64,000 nt of DNA from Durusdinium trenchii (GCA_963970005.1 CAXAMN010000001.1:2983491-3047490); one strand, 5' to 3'; counted from the stretch's first letter, positions 32,915 to 45,379 are shown. Notes: generated by a model from the sequence alone, not told the origin. Program-made: numbers and translations.

Positions 32915-33182
32915 TCAAGTACCAGCAAATCTGTTAGAAGAACCATGTGTATCACGGTGATGCTCCCTTTCGAGGAATCCTGGCCATGGGTGTGTTTCAT
33001 TGCATTCAATGGCCCCTTCCATCTCAGCCTGGGCGTCTTCCATCTCAGCCTCTCCGGGTCGCCAAAACCGGCTCACTGCTGCCCGGGTTCGGGCTGAGGG
33101 GCCACTTGCATGACCATGCCAAACCTCAGTCCGACTCCAGTCTGACGAATCGCTGGTCGATCCGACGGAGGGAGGCCGAATC
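32915..33182 (-). CDS. Probable terminal exon, acidic repeat-containing protein
   Basis: A CCCCAAAG|G acceptor at 33183-33184 opens an 88-codon frame: …VGSTSDSSDWSRTEVWHGHA…, …RFWRPGEAEMEDAQAEMEGA…, …THPWPGFLEREHHRDTHG…, stop at 32915-32917. GEAEMEDA/QAEMEGA is a short internal repeat. No ATG at the start, as for an internal/terminal exon. Family unknown. Confidence 0.55.
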
Positions 33183-33235
33183 CTTTGGGGGAATCGTTTT
33201 TTGTCTGGGATGACACCAGTTAGTGGGATCCTTAG

Positions 33236-33236
<1 letters not shown>

Positions 33237-33307
<71 letters not shown>

Positions 33308-33308
33308 T
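33237..33308. repeat. (GAT)n trinucleotide microsatellite
   Basis: About 23 uninterrupted GAT units just 5' (on -) of the exon at 32915-33182. Confidence 0.97.
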
Positions 33309-33541
33309 TGATGGCGGTGATCATGATGATGCTGGTGGTGGTGGTTCAGGTCAAATCCTGATTTCCAACATCTGGTGAGAAGTCTCTGCCCATCAACTCA
33401 CCTAGATGGTTGGAGTCAGGGGGTTCAATGGAAGTCCTGTTTTAAATTGCTTCTTTGTTTGGTCCCACAGCTCCTTTGAGCGAACTCATCGTCACGAGTA
33501 CGAACTCACCGTGTGCCACAACACCCACAACACAACACCTC

Positions 33542-34417
33542 CTAAGTCTTGGTGGTGCAACCAAGCGTCACAAAGTCACCAAGTCGTACACAACGCCTAC
33601 TTCCTACGAAGTCCTGCTGCACCACATACACAGCAAGATGGATTGATACAGGAAGATCCTCCAACTCTGAAGTGGTTGGTGAACATCTTGGAAAACATAA
33701 AGAACAAAACACTCTGAAACCAAGCCCCTGGAAGTGACCCTGGAGAAGGATTCTTCTTGGGAAATCCTCACCAACTTCTTGTGTCTTCCACCTTGAATTT
33801 GAGGCTTCTTCGACCTTGAACAACGTGCATTTCACCGACTGGCAGTGCCTGGGCCGAGGCACTTGTAGTCGCCCCGGGCGTAGTCGATGAGTCCGCTGAA
33901 ACCGAAGCCCATGGCGTCGTGGACGCAGCAGCTCACCTTGCCTGCTGCTATACGAACGGGCGACGAGTTCCTCGTTGACGAACGAGGTTTTTGTAGATCT
34001 GGCAAAAGAGTCACAAGTCACAGTGGAACTCAGGAAGTCATGGTAATAGTCTGGAAGATCATGAAGAGTCTGGGCTTGTCGTGGTTTTAACTGACTCACA
34101 TGATTTTGCCAGTGTTCAACAGGTGTTTCTTTGAGGCCCTTCATTCTCCTCTGTCTCCTGTCGCTGAACCGTGGCGAGGTGCCGTCAGTATCCAGCAGGC
34201 CCTGGATTCGCGCATTCCTGGCGAGTGGTTCTGTGTCAATGTTTGTGACGCATCCCATTATCAAATAAATACCTTGTTTGCCCTGATTTTGAAAGACAAC
34301 TGCTATTTTGCATGTCCTGGCAGCCTCCTGGCACAGGAGTACGTCCAAGGCTCCCCCACCTGCACATTCTATATAGTGAGTTTTCTCATCTTCATTCTCA
34401 ATACAGTGGGAGAACAC
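33542..34417 (-). CDS. 291-codon open frame; probably several exons
   Basis: Longest host open frame in the window. Parts read as protein (…SPRFSDRRQRRMKGLKETPV…, …LHDLPDYYHDFLSSTVTCDS…). Within 33834-33950 another - frame is more convincing: VSCCVHDAMGFGFSGLIDYA…, …RGDYKCLGPGTA, after an AGCAG|G acceptor. Internal GTGAGC/AG sites suggest the true gene alternates frames through splicing. I would not translate it as one protein. No family recognised. Confidence 0.45.
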   Translation of the reverse strand: MFSHCIENEDEKTHYIECAGGGALDVLLCQEAARTCKIAVVFQNQGKQGIYLIMGCVTNIDTEPLARNARIQGLLDTDGTSPRFSDRRQRRMKGLKETPVEHWQNHVSQLKPRQAQTLHDLPDYYHDFLSSTVTCDSFARSTKTSFVNEELVARSYSSRQGELLRPRRHGLRFQRTHRLRPGRLQVPRPRHCQSVKCTLFKVEEASNSRWKTQEVGEDFPRRILLQGHFQGLGFRVFCSLCFPRCSPTTSELEDLPVSIHLAVYVVQQDFVGSRRCVRLGDFVTLGCTTKT

Positions 34418-36152
34418 CTGGCCAGTTGGGTAAACTCATCTCTCCCAAAAATCCTTCAGAAAACCGACCAGGATCCCCTCTCTCTCTCTCTCGCATACGT
34501 CATGGGAGGCAGGCTTTTGTCTGAATACATCCCAAAAGTTTTCCAAATACCCTCTCGATTGATGCTTGATTCACAACCTTGCCTGGCATTCCTCACAGCC
34601 TACGCTGCCATTAATATATAAATGACTTGTCTTTACAACCATACATCCGCTGATGGGCAGTGTGCCAAAGTGTTACTCAACATATCTTGCATCATATTTG
34701 TGAACAACCCTGGTATGTCGCTTGACCAATAAACACGCTCAAGAGGACCTTACTAGAGTCCAATGTTTTTTCATGTGTTTTCGTTTTAAAGACCTCACCA
34801 AAGGATAGATCCATATCCATCCATATCCAATATCATTGTGCATCCAACTTCTGACATGGCTCAATGCCCACTCTCGACTCCAGCAGAGTCTATGCTCATA
34901 TTTCATTATTAACAAGCATCGACCGACTTTGGATAAGTGAGTGCACGAAGCTCACATTCATGGAGCAATGTGGAGTAACAGTTTTGACCAGCGGGAAACA
35001 TGCGACTCCTGACTGCGACTTCTTGGCTGTTTCAGATCTGTCGACTCTATACCCCTCATGGTGAAGGAAGGAAACATGACCTACCCCTCTGGTCCACGAA
35101 GATATCGATATATCTGAAGATGCGGTCCGGCAAGCGATGGCAAGCGATCTGGTGATCTGCCGGTGTTCCGAACACTGTCGGTAGGCGCGCCTGAAAATGT
35201 ACTCATAGCCCAAGCTCAGGCCTGAGTCCTCCGAGAAAGAGCAACGGGGGTCGAAGAAGAATCTCGAATCTAATTAATACTGTAGTTCTTCCCAAATATT
35301 GAGATTGGATGAACATGCAAGTTCAAACTTGCTTTGGTCAGTATAGTGTAAGTCCTCGGAACACACGCTTAAAAGTTCATCATATGAACCTTACGGAGCT
35401 CTATTGACCATTTTGTGTTGTGCATAGCAACTGAAGAGGGTACGTATATATCCTGTATGGTTCTCTGTAATTATTCCTTGTCAGTTAATATCCAAGAATC
35501 CAAAACAACAGAACAACCATGGAATGGTTCATTAATCAAGAAGAAAAAACAACACATGACAAAACCACACGATGCAAACATGTATAAACATGTCCTGATG
35601 TCTAATAAACAGCCACTGAGAATGCATATTGTAAATACACAAATGCCCCACGTAAAATGAACAAGGACTCAACCGTCGGACTCCTTCCCTGCCGCTATGT
35701 TTGCTTGATCTCGCGCGGTGCCAGACTCTCTTCCATCAATCAACGCGCAGTTGTTCACCTGGCCTTGCAATATATAATGATCCACTCAAAATTCATCGAA
35801 TTAAGAGATCAAACAAAAAACAATACAGTCGGCATGTCATGCTAGTTCTACTGGTGTTGGAATTTCTGACAACTTCTGACAGTTCTTGCATCATCTTGCA
35901 TCGAATCAACCAAACTACAGCACTTCCTCTCACAGGACTCAGCATCAGTCAGCATGAGTCTTGTCCAATCGACCTGTCCTCTCCCCATTCCAAGCGCGGG
36001 ACAAACGAAATGTCATTTTACCAAACGTTCACTGCCACATCCAAAAATGGCCCCGTCATGTCATCCATAGATATCCAATGAGATGATACCGTTCATTAAT
36101 GCAAAATACGTTAAGATTCCGGCAGATGGGAAAAACACATGAAAAAAAACAC
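34418..36152. other. No confident gene
   Basis: AT-rich with small frames on both strands; a (CT)n run at 34478-34491. A - strand frame at 34896-35213 is weakly protein-like. Nothing identified. Confidence 0.35.
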
Positions 36153-36383
36153 CCTTCGGTGAAACCACTCGCCGTCTTCCAACCGCTGCTTCCACTTTCG
36201 CAGAAGGCAGCTTTCCACCACTCGCCGCTCCTTGTCGGGAAAGGAAAACTTGAACTCGGTGCCCAGGTTCAAACGCTCGGTGACCTTTCGCACCTGGGTC
36301 ACTGGTGTCCACCGGCGCTGGCAACCAGGGTCTGTCCACCCAGTGAGGATCCGATCCCCACACACAGGCGTGTCGAAGGGTGG
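36153..36383 (-). CDS. Well-bounded internal exon, unidentified protein
   Basis: Exactly 77 codons, phase 0 at both ends, between an ACCAAG acceptor-like site (36384-36385) and a GTGTTT donor (36147-36152). Text: PPFDTPVCGDRILTGWTDPG…, …VTQVRKVTERLNLGTEFKFS…, …RRVVESCLLRKWKQRLEDGE…. Alternating strands and helices with Arg/Lys-rich surface look like a compact domain. Family not recognised. Confidence 0.6.
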
Positions 36384-36773
36384 CTTGGTGTCTGTTCTTT
36401 TTGATACCCAACATTGGGGGTGTGTATGGACCACCTGGCCGTGAACAAACTGGCCAGGAAGAAATGCGACAACATTCAGCCTCCCCACTCACGAAGACGC
36501 AAACATACAGTATCAACATTGTTGTTTCATGCTTGACCATGCTTTCATGCACCGTTTTCCTGCATTCTCGTGTTCCCACGGCAAAAACTGCACTAGCCGG
36601 GCTCCGCGGCTGCAGTTGGGAAAAAAAAACACGCCCTCGCCATCAGCCGTTCAGCTTCCAAGCGACAAAGTACATCTTGAGCTCGTGCACTTGACCCGCC
36701 GCTCCTCCGTTGGGATGGTGAAATTCCCAGACATAACCTGTCTGGACTGGAATATATATACAGTATCTATATA

Positions 36774-36867
36774 TATATACCAGCACCTTCCAACAGGTCT
36801 CCTTTGGAGGGTTGTTAGGCCCTGTCTCAGGTTTCAATTGGTGACCTGTTGGAGGTGCTGGTATATA
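36774..36867. mobile_element. MITE-like element, family A, copy 2
   Basis: Arms TATATACCAGCACCTTCCAA… (36774-36799) and the complementary end at 36843-36867 differ by one inserted base. Flanked by (TA)n runs, as for the copy at 22081-22193. 94 bp, non-coding. Confidence 0.75.
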
Positions 36868-38448
36868 TAATATATATTATGATAATGTATGCCGCCCAAT
36901 TGACCCTGCTTCACCCACCCAATGTAGGCAAAATATGGCATACATGGAGTGTCTGGTTGTGGAAGGGGACGTATACGTTTGGCGACGGAAGAAATAATGG
37001 AACACCATGCATGTAACACCTGGTGGGAGCCACAAAAAACCAAACGACCCTTGCTTTCTCCTTGCATGCGGCGAGACAGTAGCAACCAGGAGTCCGGAGT
37101 TGCTCAGTTACTTTGCTTTGACTGAGTCTGGAACTCTGTCCAGTTGCTTTAGTAGTGTGAATCTTGAGCCCTGGAAATTAATCCTTCAACACCTTTGATT
37201 GATCGAACATCAACCGACCCAGAATATGGAGAACATCATGGAACATCTATCTGTGTTGCCGAATCCCGATTCAATCTTTCACGTGATGAAACTGACCACC
37301 TGGAGAGCCACAATCACGTGGTCACACTACAGGTTTGATGATCTTGGATGCAAATCAGCAGTTCCACGTAGTGGTGATTCTTGAAGGGGGCCGGTGCCTA
37401 GAAAATACACTCACTTCACTAGGTCTTGGAGCTCCTGACAAAGAGCTGCAATCGGTTTCACTCTCATTGGAATGGCATTCTACTACATTACTACATGATG
37501 TCATAGGGCACCCGCTATCTGCTATACCCAAAGAGCACTATTTACTATTTGGGATAGGATTGTTTGTTGCCTAGACCAAGCTATGTGAACCAAAGGCAAG
37601 GAAAACACACTAGTGTCATGTTCTTTCTCTCAATTCTCTATATAATGTTATATAATCAAAAAAACACTCAAGCCCGCATACATGTCCTGCTTCTGCAAAG
37701 CTTGCTTTCAACCTTCCAATCCCGCCTAGAAGCTCTGACTCTGTGATCTTACGTGCAATATGTGTGAATTGAAGTATCCAATCGTTTGCAGCAAGAGCAT
37801 CCAAGGCCGTAAGAATGAACTCATATGTCATTTCTCGGATGCTGCTCCTGGTGATGAATCACAGGTATGTAAACCGTTATATGGTATTGGTACATATACA
37901 TCTGAAAACAAGAATTGAACACACCGAAAACTACCATCTAGACATATCTAGACTATTCATATTATACAGTAGTCATTATAGTAGCATTTTCCGACCTCGT
38001 CATCCCTTTTCCCTAGTGATATGTCACTCGCATGTTCGCCCTCTCCTGGAAGTCCGGAGGGTGGGGTACGGCTCAATGTGGCCGTCAGGATGTTCTTGCC
38101 TTCGCCATACCGCAAGCCCACCTGGCAAGGTTTCGCTCGGTCGATTTGGGGCGAAAACGGGGGAACGGGTGAAAGATCTGTGGATGTTGCTAGTCTGTTG
38201 CATGGTTTTGGTTTGTGATTTGTCGTTGTCTGACTCTTCCTTCGCTACTGCCTGGCTTGGTTGGTCGCTTCTTCTTGCTCTCAATATTGTTCTTCTGTCC
38301 TTGGTTGATCCCCACTGCTTGTCGGTGTGGCACCATGTCGCACCATGTGCCACCGACTGTTCAAAGGTCCTTCCCCCCCTCTGTCTGCTCGCAAGACGGA
38401 CGGCAGCGGCGACACACTACGTGGACGGCTGCGCCCTTTTCATTGGGT
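36868..38448. other. No confident gene
   Basis: Mostly intron-like. The island 38030-38170 is open on both strands (-: …KPCQVGLRYGEGKNILTATL…) and may be an exon; strand undecided. Confidence 0.3.
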
Positions 38449-38658
38449 CTATTGCATCTCGAAAATAAGCCTGGAGGCCATGAAAAACTGAACTTCTCGA
38501 AGCATTTTTGTGAGAGCCAGAGCGCCCAGAAACGCCATGGGATCAATCTCAAAGCTGTTGGTGACAGGATGAACGATTGTCCGCAAACGGCGAAAGAACA
38601 GGCCGCCCAGGGCGCTGGGTGTCGCTCCGCCCTTGAAGCCGCACATCACGACAGGGGC
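38449..38658 (-). CDS. Probable terminal exon, unidentified protein
   Basis: From a TTCAAG|G acceptor (38659-38660) the frame reads APVVMCGFKGGATPSALGGL…, …FFRRLRTIVHPVTNSFEIDP…, …MAFLGALALTKMLREVQFFM… to a stop at 38449-38451. A TGA a few codons upstream in this frame agrees with the exon start. Hydrophobic C-terminal half could pack as helices. Not identified. Confidence 0.6.
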   Translation of the reverse strand, partial: APVVMCGFKGGATPSALGGLFFRRLRTIVHPVTNSFEIDPMAFLGALALTKMLREVQFFMASRLIFEMQ

Positions 38659-38945
38659 CTTGAAGTCGCTCCATCACTACGAACGGAACAAGGGACAGGC
38701 ACCACGCCGTGTCGCCCCGTTGGCCGAGACTAGGCCAAGCGGAAAAGGACGGTAGACGACCGATGTGTGTCGACCTCAACGGACCCCGCCAACGGTTGCG
38801 GGCCCTGCGAACGTGAAGGGCCGGTGCTGTGCTGAAGCTGCTGGTGGGTGTTCCTTCCCTCCAGCAACACCGCAATAGGCAAGGATGTTCATGCATGGCC
38901 TCATTTTTATGTTTTTATTGCAAGGCATCCATCAGCTTCTGCACC

Positions 38946-39256
38946 TCAAACCAACCCTACAAAGAGTGAATCTACACCCTCCAAAGTTGCCAAAGATATA
39001 GAGAACGACATGTCACCTGATGGATCAAAAACTGCAGCTCCCACAAGTCGACAAGTGCATGGCTCACCCACCCCATAAAACCCGGGTCCAACCAGCCGAA
39101 CGTGCTCATCCAGACCCATGGCGCTCCCACCTGACCGATGGAGGTCACACCATTCACCCCGACCTCGGTGCTGTTCGTTTCGTCCACGGAGCACGTCCAG
39201 GTGCTGTTCGTCATGGGGGTTGCTGATTCTTGGTATGGTTCTGTGAGGTAGATCAA
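38946..39256 (-). CDS. Probable exon(s), two competing frames
   Basis: Two - frames are both protein-like: …WTCSVDETNSTEVGVNGVTS… (to a GTGGGA donor at ~39133) and …GPGFYGVGEPCTCRLVGAAV…. An exon boundary inside would reconcile them. Coding is likely; the structure is not resolved. Confidence 0.4.
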
Positions 39257-40026
39257 CTACAGGTGTGGTTCCTGAGCAAGTATTCTGAGCAAGTCTTGGT
39301 GTGGTTCATGGGGGATGCTGACACGATCTGAAAACTTGCGAGCAGGCAGGCCAAGTCTGCTGTTCTCTGAAATAAACGCACTGGACTTCATCTCATGTAG
39401 TATCATGCAGTATCCAACTCCAATCCCTTGGCCTCATGGGGAAAAGCTTGGTGCTGTGGACATGGCATTGTGATCGGTCTGGGTGTGAACCAAACTGAAT
39501 CAGATGTTGCTCCTGGAGGTGGGTGGGAAAACATGGGAAACATTGTCATGAGTCATGAGTCATAAACATAAAGTCCTACAAACACCACTGTGGATGAGGT
39601 CCACATATAGCACATCTGTTGGATTTCAGGTGCCCACACTAGATCTGATTGGTACGATCGCATAACCCTATCTTTGTTGGATGAAGGCAGCTGCAGTGGA
39701 GCATGAACTATCCTGCAGCGAGGTGTAGCTAGAATTCACAAAACTACCCAACGGATGCAAACTCTTGATTGATCACCCCCCCACTTGGAGGGGTTGTTCA
39801 ATCTGTCTTGGGAAGGGGGGGAGTGGGCGCGCGCCTCCAGACAGACCGTCCGCAAGTCCGTGCATCCAAATGGGGTGGTTTAATCCATGACTCCACCTGA
39901 AGGAATCCACAACTTTTGGAGGTTCCAAACTCGGCCAAGTGCAGTGTGCCCGCTGTGTCCGCTGCTAATAGGCTCAATCTTGTCCCAGTTCCACCTGTGC
40001 CCGAACTCTTCGCAATGCCCCTAACC
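39257..40026. other. Nothing seen
   Basis: No protein-like frame or repeat of note apart from a short GTCATGAGTCATGAGTCATA tandem at ~39545-39564. Confidence 0.4.
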
Positions 40027-40332
40027 CTACCAGGACTCTTTTCCGACTTTACCAGCTAACTGGGGTCTTTTCTTGGAACTTCGGCTTCGAACATTGTTTG
40101 AAAGCAGACCAGAATAGCTTTGCCAAGAAGCCAAGGTGAGATCGCCCCCCATCTGCAGTTGCGGGAGGATCTTCTGGACGAAGGATCCTCCGGTTTCAGC
40201 GCGATAACTCTCCCCGGTGGCACTGGTGGCACTCCGCGCCGGTGGCCCAACAACTTCAGAGATCCGTTCACACAAACACCATGAGGCACTGATGAAGGAA
40301 AGCAAAAACAAATCAAACACCTCACCTTGCAA
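40027..40332 (-). CDS. Probable exon region, frame ambiguous
   Basis: Intron-like T-rich tract ending TTCATCAG at ~40291 is followed on - by a GC-rich segment open in two frames: …CERISEVVGPPARSATSATG… with …QKILPQLQMGGDLTLAS…, or …HGVCVNGSLKLLGHRRGVPP…. The first is longer. Unidentified. Confidence 0.4.
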   Translation of the reverse strand: MQGEVFDLFLLSFISASWCLCERISEVVGPPARSATSATGESYRAETGGSFVQKILPQLQMGGDLTLASWQSYSGLLSNNVRSRSSKKRPQLAGKVGKESW

Positions 40333-40463
40333 CAGAAACCCGTTTCAGGGAATTCGAAAGTGTGGCAGTCACAACTGAATAAAAAAATGACTCACAAGCT
40401 TGCTCCGTCTGCTGTTCCAAGCTTGCTTAAGCTTGCTTGGTCCCGAAGGCTCACAAACAACTT

Positions 40464-40620
40464 TAGAAGTGCATCGCTACTAGTAACAAAGGGCATCGCT
40501 ACTAGGAGCAAGGACGCTACTAGTAGCTCCTGGCCTTCTGCTAGTAACAAGAAGCTACTAGGTTGGAGGCCATCGCTATTAGGTTGGAGGCCATTACCTC
40601 TAGTAGCAAGAAACTACTAT
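40464..40620 (+). repeat. Dispersed CTACTAGTAGC repeat, copy at 40.5 kb
   Basis: Clustered CTACTAGTA/CTACTAGG units with a shared core CTACTAGGAGCAAGGACGCT. Segment 40491-40518 matches the reverse complement of 46711-46738 at 27 of 28 positions. Translation gives an apparent peptide KGIATRSKDA in both, which is a property of the repeat. Confidence 0.85.
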
Positions 40621-41148
40621 ACCTAAGCTCCAGGTGTTCTCGAAGTCTGCCCCAACCAACGAACCAGCCGGACCACCAGGGGAAAGACACGCAGCAGGTT
40701 CACTGTCTATCCCTGAGTTCACTGGATCTATAAACTGTAAACATGTGACACGTATGGGTCAGGGTCAATTCCAATCTTTAAGACACCTTGAACTTCACCA
40801 GGGTGACGAAGACTCATTCTCTGTGAATAGAGGATCTCCCATGATCTATCTTTAGACATGCCCACATGAAGTGAGATAGTTTCAATATGTGTATATATAT
40901 ATACATGTAATTACATATGTGTATAATTGTGCTGTATATTATTATATGTTCTATAACTATTATACTATACGTGGGGGTCGGGGGTCAACAAAGTGAGTAG
41001 TAAGTCACCCCTGGCTTGGAGGACCAACCAAACCTTTTCGTGTCGTGTCTATAATGTACAGTATATAATGTGTATATGTATCTGTATATCTATATAATCC
41101 AGGTTACTCAAAGGTTACTCTCAAGTTCCCAAAGCTTTCCATACTTAC

Positions 41149-41306
41149 CTCATGTACTTCGACCATTCGTGACCACGCCACGCCGTACCCACCATGACCA
41201 TCCGGACTCCTCCACCGACCCAAGCGCCCTGCCAGGCGAGTTTGCCGCACAGCGCTCGTTCAGGGCCGGTGTATTCCAAAGAGCTTTCCTCGGAGCAAGC
41301 CGGTCG
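41149..41306 (-). CDS. Well-bounded internal exon, unidentified protein
   Basis: TTGGCCCAG acceptor (41307-41315) and perfect GTAAGT donor (41143-41148) frame 158 nt: RPACSEESSLEYTGPERALC…, …WVGGGVRMVMVGTAWRGHEW…. Gly/Trp-rich, beta-like. Phase 0 in, phase 2 out. Family unknown. Confidence 0.6.
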
Positions 41307-42403
41307 CTGGGCCAAAGCAAGTGACGTGAGCAATGGAAGAAGATAAAGAAGGGTGGATTGGTATTGATAATTTCACTTTTTAGAAGATTGGACATTTCCT
41401 GATGGGTCATTATTATGTTTTGTTAATCTCTTATCCAAAACAGTACCCCCCGACTAACATAGACCGTTATGGACCCCTGTAGGCCCTGTAAGACTCGATC
41501 ATTCCATCTACCCGACGTGGTTTTCAGGGTCCATGTGGTCCTCTGTACTCAGAACTCGAAGAGCTGAAATCCGAAAGAGGAGCTGTAAATGGCCAAGAAG
41601 TCTGAGGCACAATCAATGGGATTTTAGATCAGAGATGTCTGGACGGGGATGTTTTCCTCCGGTGCGGAACATCATGTTTCATATGGTGTCATTCCGAAGC
41701 AAACCTCAACGATACAAAACCTCATCCAAGGCCATGATCGGTGTCCTTCCATCGTGGAAGTCCAAGGCCACGAATCGCAGAATGAGGAAAAAACCCTTTG
41801 CCTAATCGCAGAATCGCGTAACGTTTCCTCAGTCTAGAAGCTGGGGGGATTGGGGGCGGCCGAGGATGGGTCCCGCGGGTCCCGAGGATGGCCCTGCATG
41901 TGTTTTTTCGGCTTCCGCAACGTCGCCGAGGATGGGTCCCTAGGTATACCCTCTTTGAGGATGGTGTTAGGAGGCCTTGCAACGCTTCGAGAGAATGGTC
42001 GAACGCAACACATCCACATCGAACGGATGGTCCTGGACCCTTAGGGAGTTGGGTTGGAATGAGCGGTTTCACGTGTCCTAGGGTAACATGTCTGGGACTC
42101 TGGGACCCTTCAAATTTTGCCCTCAAACATCGTGGCAATGCATAGTACCGTATCATTGATTGGTTGGGGGGCCAGCCTCATGGTCAAAGCGCTACACGAC
42201 TATACAGTGTGGGCAAACTTGGAAGTAGTAGGCCTGCCAAGCAAATAGCACAACCATGGATACGCCCCAAAAATACAAAAGGTCTGCAACACCCTCTCTT
42301 CAGTTTAGGTCGTATACACAATGGCTGGATTAACTTGATATATCTTACCTTTGTTCATGCTTTTTCATTCACTGGTATATATGAAGCAACCACACTCTTG
42401 GGG
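41307..42403. other. Intron-like, with local GAGGATGGGTCCC repeats
   Basis: GAGGATGGGTCCC occurs at ~41865 and ~41929 with related GAGGATGG units nearby, giving several open frames. No gene called. Confidence 0.4.
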
Positions 42404-42547
42404 ATCACATCGTGTCCGATCGATGTCAAGGACCGAAGACCGTCCCTCGGCCGGACACGACTGAGTCCACGGCATGCATGTTGCGACCGACATCCTGGGC
42501 GGATCAGGACGAGCGGCGTCCCGGGTCCCTCCGTACGACCCAGGTAT
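42404..42547 (-). CDS. Probable exon, frame ambiguous
   Basis: After an ATCTACAG acceptor (42548-42555) two frames are open: IPGSYGGTRDAARPDPPRMS… with …RSSVLDIDRTRCDPQE, and YLGRTEGPGTPLVLIRPGCR…. The first is slightly more protein-like. Unidentified. Confidence 0.4.
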
Positions 42548-45379
42548 CTGTAGATTCTCAATCAGTGAGACCGTGAGACATTGAGATTTGATGAGGAACA
42601 TTTCGACTGAAGTCTTGAGCAAGTTCAAAAAAAGGATCGTATGAGGAAAAAATGAAGGCTTCGCCTGGACTCCGGCGGATTATAGCCTTGTGATTATTCT
42701 GGATGATGTTCTTCTTCAAGTCCTTCTTTAATTGTCTTGATAGGCAAGACTGTGATTTGTATACAGTATACCTAGATGTACCTAGTGCCTAGTACCTGTC
42801 ATGCCTTTTTGGAAATGGCTGATAGTCTGGTTCTTCCCACACGATGGCTGAGCACTTAGTAGCTTAACAGTGCTTGAGAATGGTCTTTCTCTGATCGGTG
42901 TGACGATATCGGCTTGGCTCGGCCCGTTGGCCCAGGCTTGGCCCGTTAATGGCCTTAGATGGGACGTCCATCACTTCCCAATCCAATGAGGCAAACCAAA
43001 AAACTATGGCGACAAACAACGCCATCGGATCTGGGAAAGCACAGCATAATTAGTATGAAAACCTTCCTCTACTAGGCCCTCTTGTACTCCGTCAAGGTTT
43101 TGCTAATGTAGCTTGTTCGCTGAGCCACTGCCAGCGCCTACGCTCGATATCCCCACAAACATCCCCTGCAAGGTGTGAACCCGTGGGTGCTTACGCAAGC
43201 AGGCAGGAAGACCAGGCTGTCAGAGTATCCCCAGACCATCCTTGACACAGGCGTCCTGCTCAAACAATGAAACTTTTGTCTTCGAAAGTGGATGCCAACA
43301 ACATTGAAGTACACACGACCTAGCACAAGTTCCATTTTATGTGAAAACTTTTGAAGGCTTCTAAAGGTTTGTGATTTTTGAAGGAGGGCTCCTATTTAGG
43401 GCTTTCGTCTCTTGCGATGCCTCTTGGTGTCTAGTGTTCATGCTCATTGTGAACTGTGTGCCCCATTTTGTTTGTACGATATTTTTTTTGTGTGTGTTTC
43501 TTTGCATTATGTTTGTAATGGTTGTTTGTTTGTATGTTTTACAATTTTGTAATTCATTAGAGTTAGCATTAATCCAGGTCATAACCATATAGCATATTGA
43601 CCATTATTGACCCACATTGGTGTCCCAAGTCAGGGTCAATGTAGGCGGCATCTATTCCAGTCCGATGGTCACGTGACTTCGTGAGAGCTTGTAGCGGCTA
43701 GTTTCGCCTGTTCTTGACGAAAAGGGTCGAAAAGGGTCGGGCCATCTTAGCCATCTTCCATCAAGGCTTAGGCAAAGACAGCATGAAGAGGAAGTATGAA
43801 CAGCAACACATCAATCTGCCTCTACCAAATTGATCCAAATTGCATGCACAGGCCACTGCACACTTGCCTATGCAATATGCCTACACGACACCTATGCCCC
43901 AAGCAAAACCGCCTAGGCACTACATAGCAGTTCCCTGTTTGTATAATAACACAAATATCAAATGAATCATTGCAACAAAAGGTGGCTAAACTGGTTTGCG
44001 ACCCAAATCCCTGAATCCAACCACCAAGCTGACCAAGCTGCTTTGAGGTCGGAATTCGAGGAGGCTTTCACTTCCCAGCAGCTTCCCAACTGGCGCAAAC
44101 AGGATGGACAGGGCGGGTCGGCTAACACAGCTGGAACTGGAACCCCAGCTTCACCTATGTCGTCTCGAGTTGTGTAGTTTTGTGGTTGACGAATTGTGCG
44201 CTTCTGACATTGAGGTGGATCCAATGACTTGGTTGCTTAGTTGTTGTACTGTAGTAGATAGTCAGATCTGGGTTGAGGTTCTGCTGAGATTCACCTGATA
44301 CTGACATTCCTTGACCAACACAAGCGATAGATGCCTAGATGCTGGCTTCTTCTGTTGCCTATGCAGAGTTTGTGTCTTTGTTCCCTTATCACCATCTTAT
44401 TTTCAGGGTTCAATCAAATTCATATGAGGCATGTCACCCACAGGAAGCCCAGAATCGAGGCATGATTCCAAGCGCGTCGTCTGATCCACATACATCCTGA
44501 GATGTTCGCTTCGCATGGACAAAACAGGTGTAGCGATTTCCGTAAAACGAGAAGCGCTGAAAATGGGTCTATGAGATGCAAACGGCTGAAAATGGCTTCC
44601 TTCCATATAAAGGGCTCAAATACTTTTTCCAAGGATTGCACTCCATCCTCCCCCCAGCCTTCTGGATAATCCGTCCGTTCACCCCTCCATCTAGTCCGGC
44701 GCGAGCTAACAGGACTGTCCGCTGGTCCTGCAATTCATTGCAATTCACACTCTCCAAGTGGTAGGATATGGGACTATTATCGGTTTAGTTTAGCTACCGA
44801 CCAAATCTTACAGTATATAATTGATCTACTGAAACATCATGCCTTACTGCCCGGTGACCTCCAAATCTTCGATTCATGTAATTTGAAGCTTCGAGTGAGA
44901 CAAAAAAAACGATGCTCCAAAAAGCGGAATTGCCCCGGTTTCACCACGTTGACCCAACCTTATAGGTGCTTTCGGTTCCCGCTCGTCGTAAACCGTGGGT
45001 GCTCGGATGCTCGGCTCAGATGCTCGGCGCCGATCTCCGAAGGGTTTTCGGTGAACCTCTCACGGTTTACAGCAATTCCTGGCGGCTTTGCAAGGGTGAG
45101 TGGACCAAAAACACCAAGAACAATTAGTTTTTAGATGTACCATGTTGTACCTGTTTGCCAGATGCAAATGGTTACAGCATCGGTTCATCCTTGGGGGTTA
45201 CAGCATCTTTCATTCTCGATGTCGCAAGAATCTTACGGTCATGCCAAAGTAGTAGACCCCAAACGATGTCCATACTTTGAATGTTAACCATTGTTAACCT
45301 CTGAGGTTCCAGGCATCCCCTGCACACCTTTGACATTCTATAGGTGGTTTCTGACATAGACGTCTACTTGCTTCCTCAC
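42548..45379. other. Gene-poor stretch
   Basis: GT-rich tract 43440-43550, a GAAAAGGGTC tandem at ~43718-43738 and GATGCTCGG near-tandem units at ~45004-45030. Small frames at 43967-44298 and 44403-44641 are not convincing. Confidence 0.35.
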
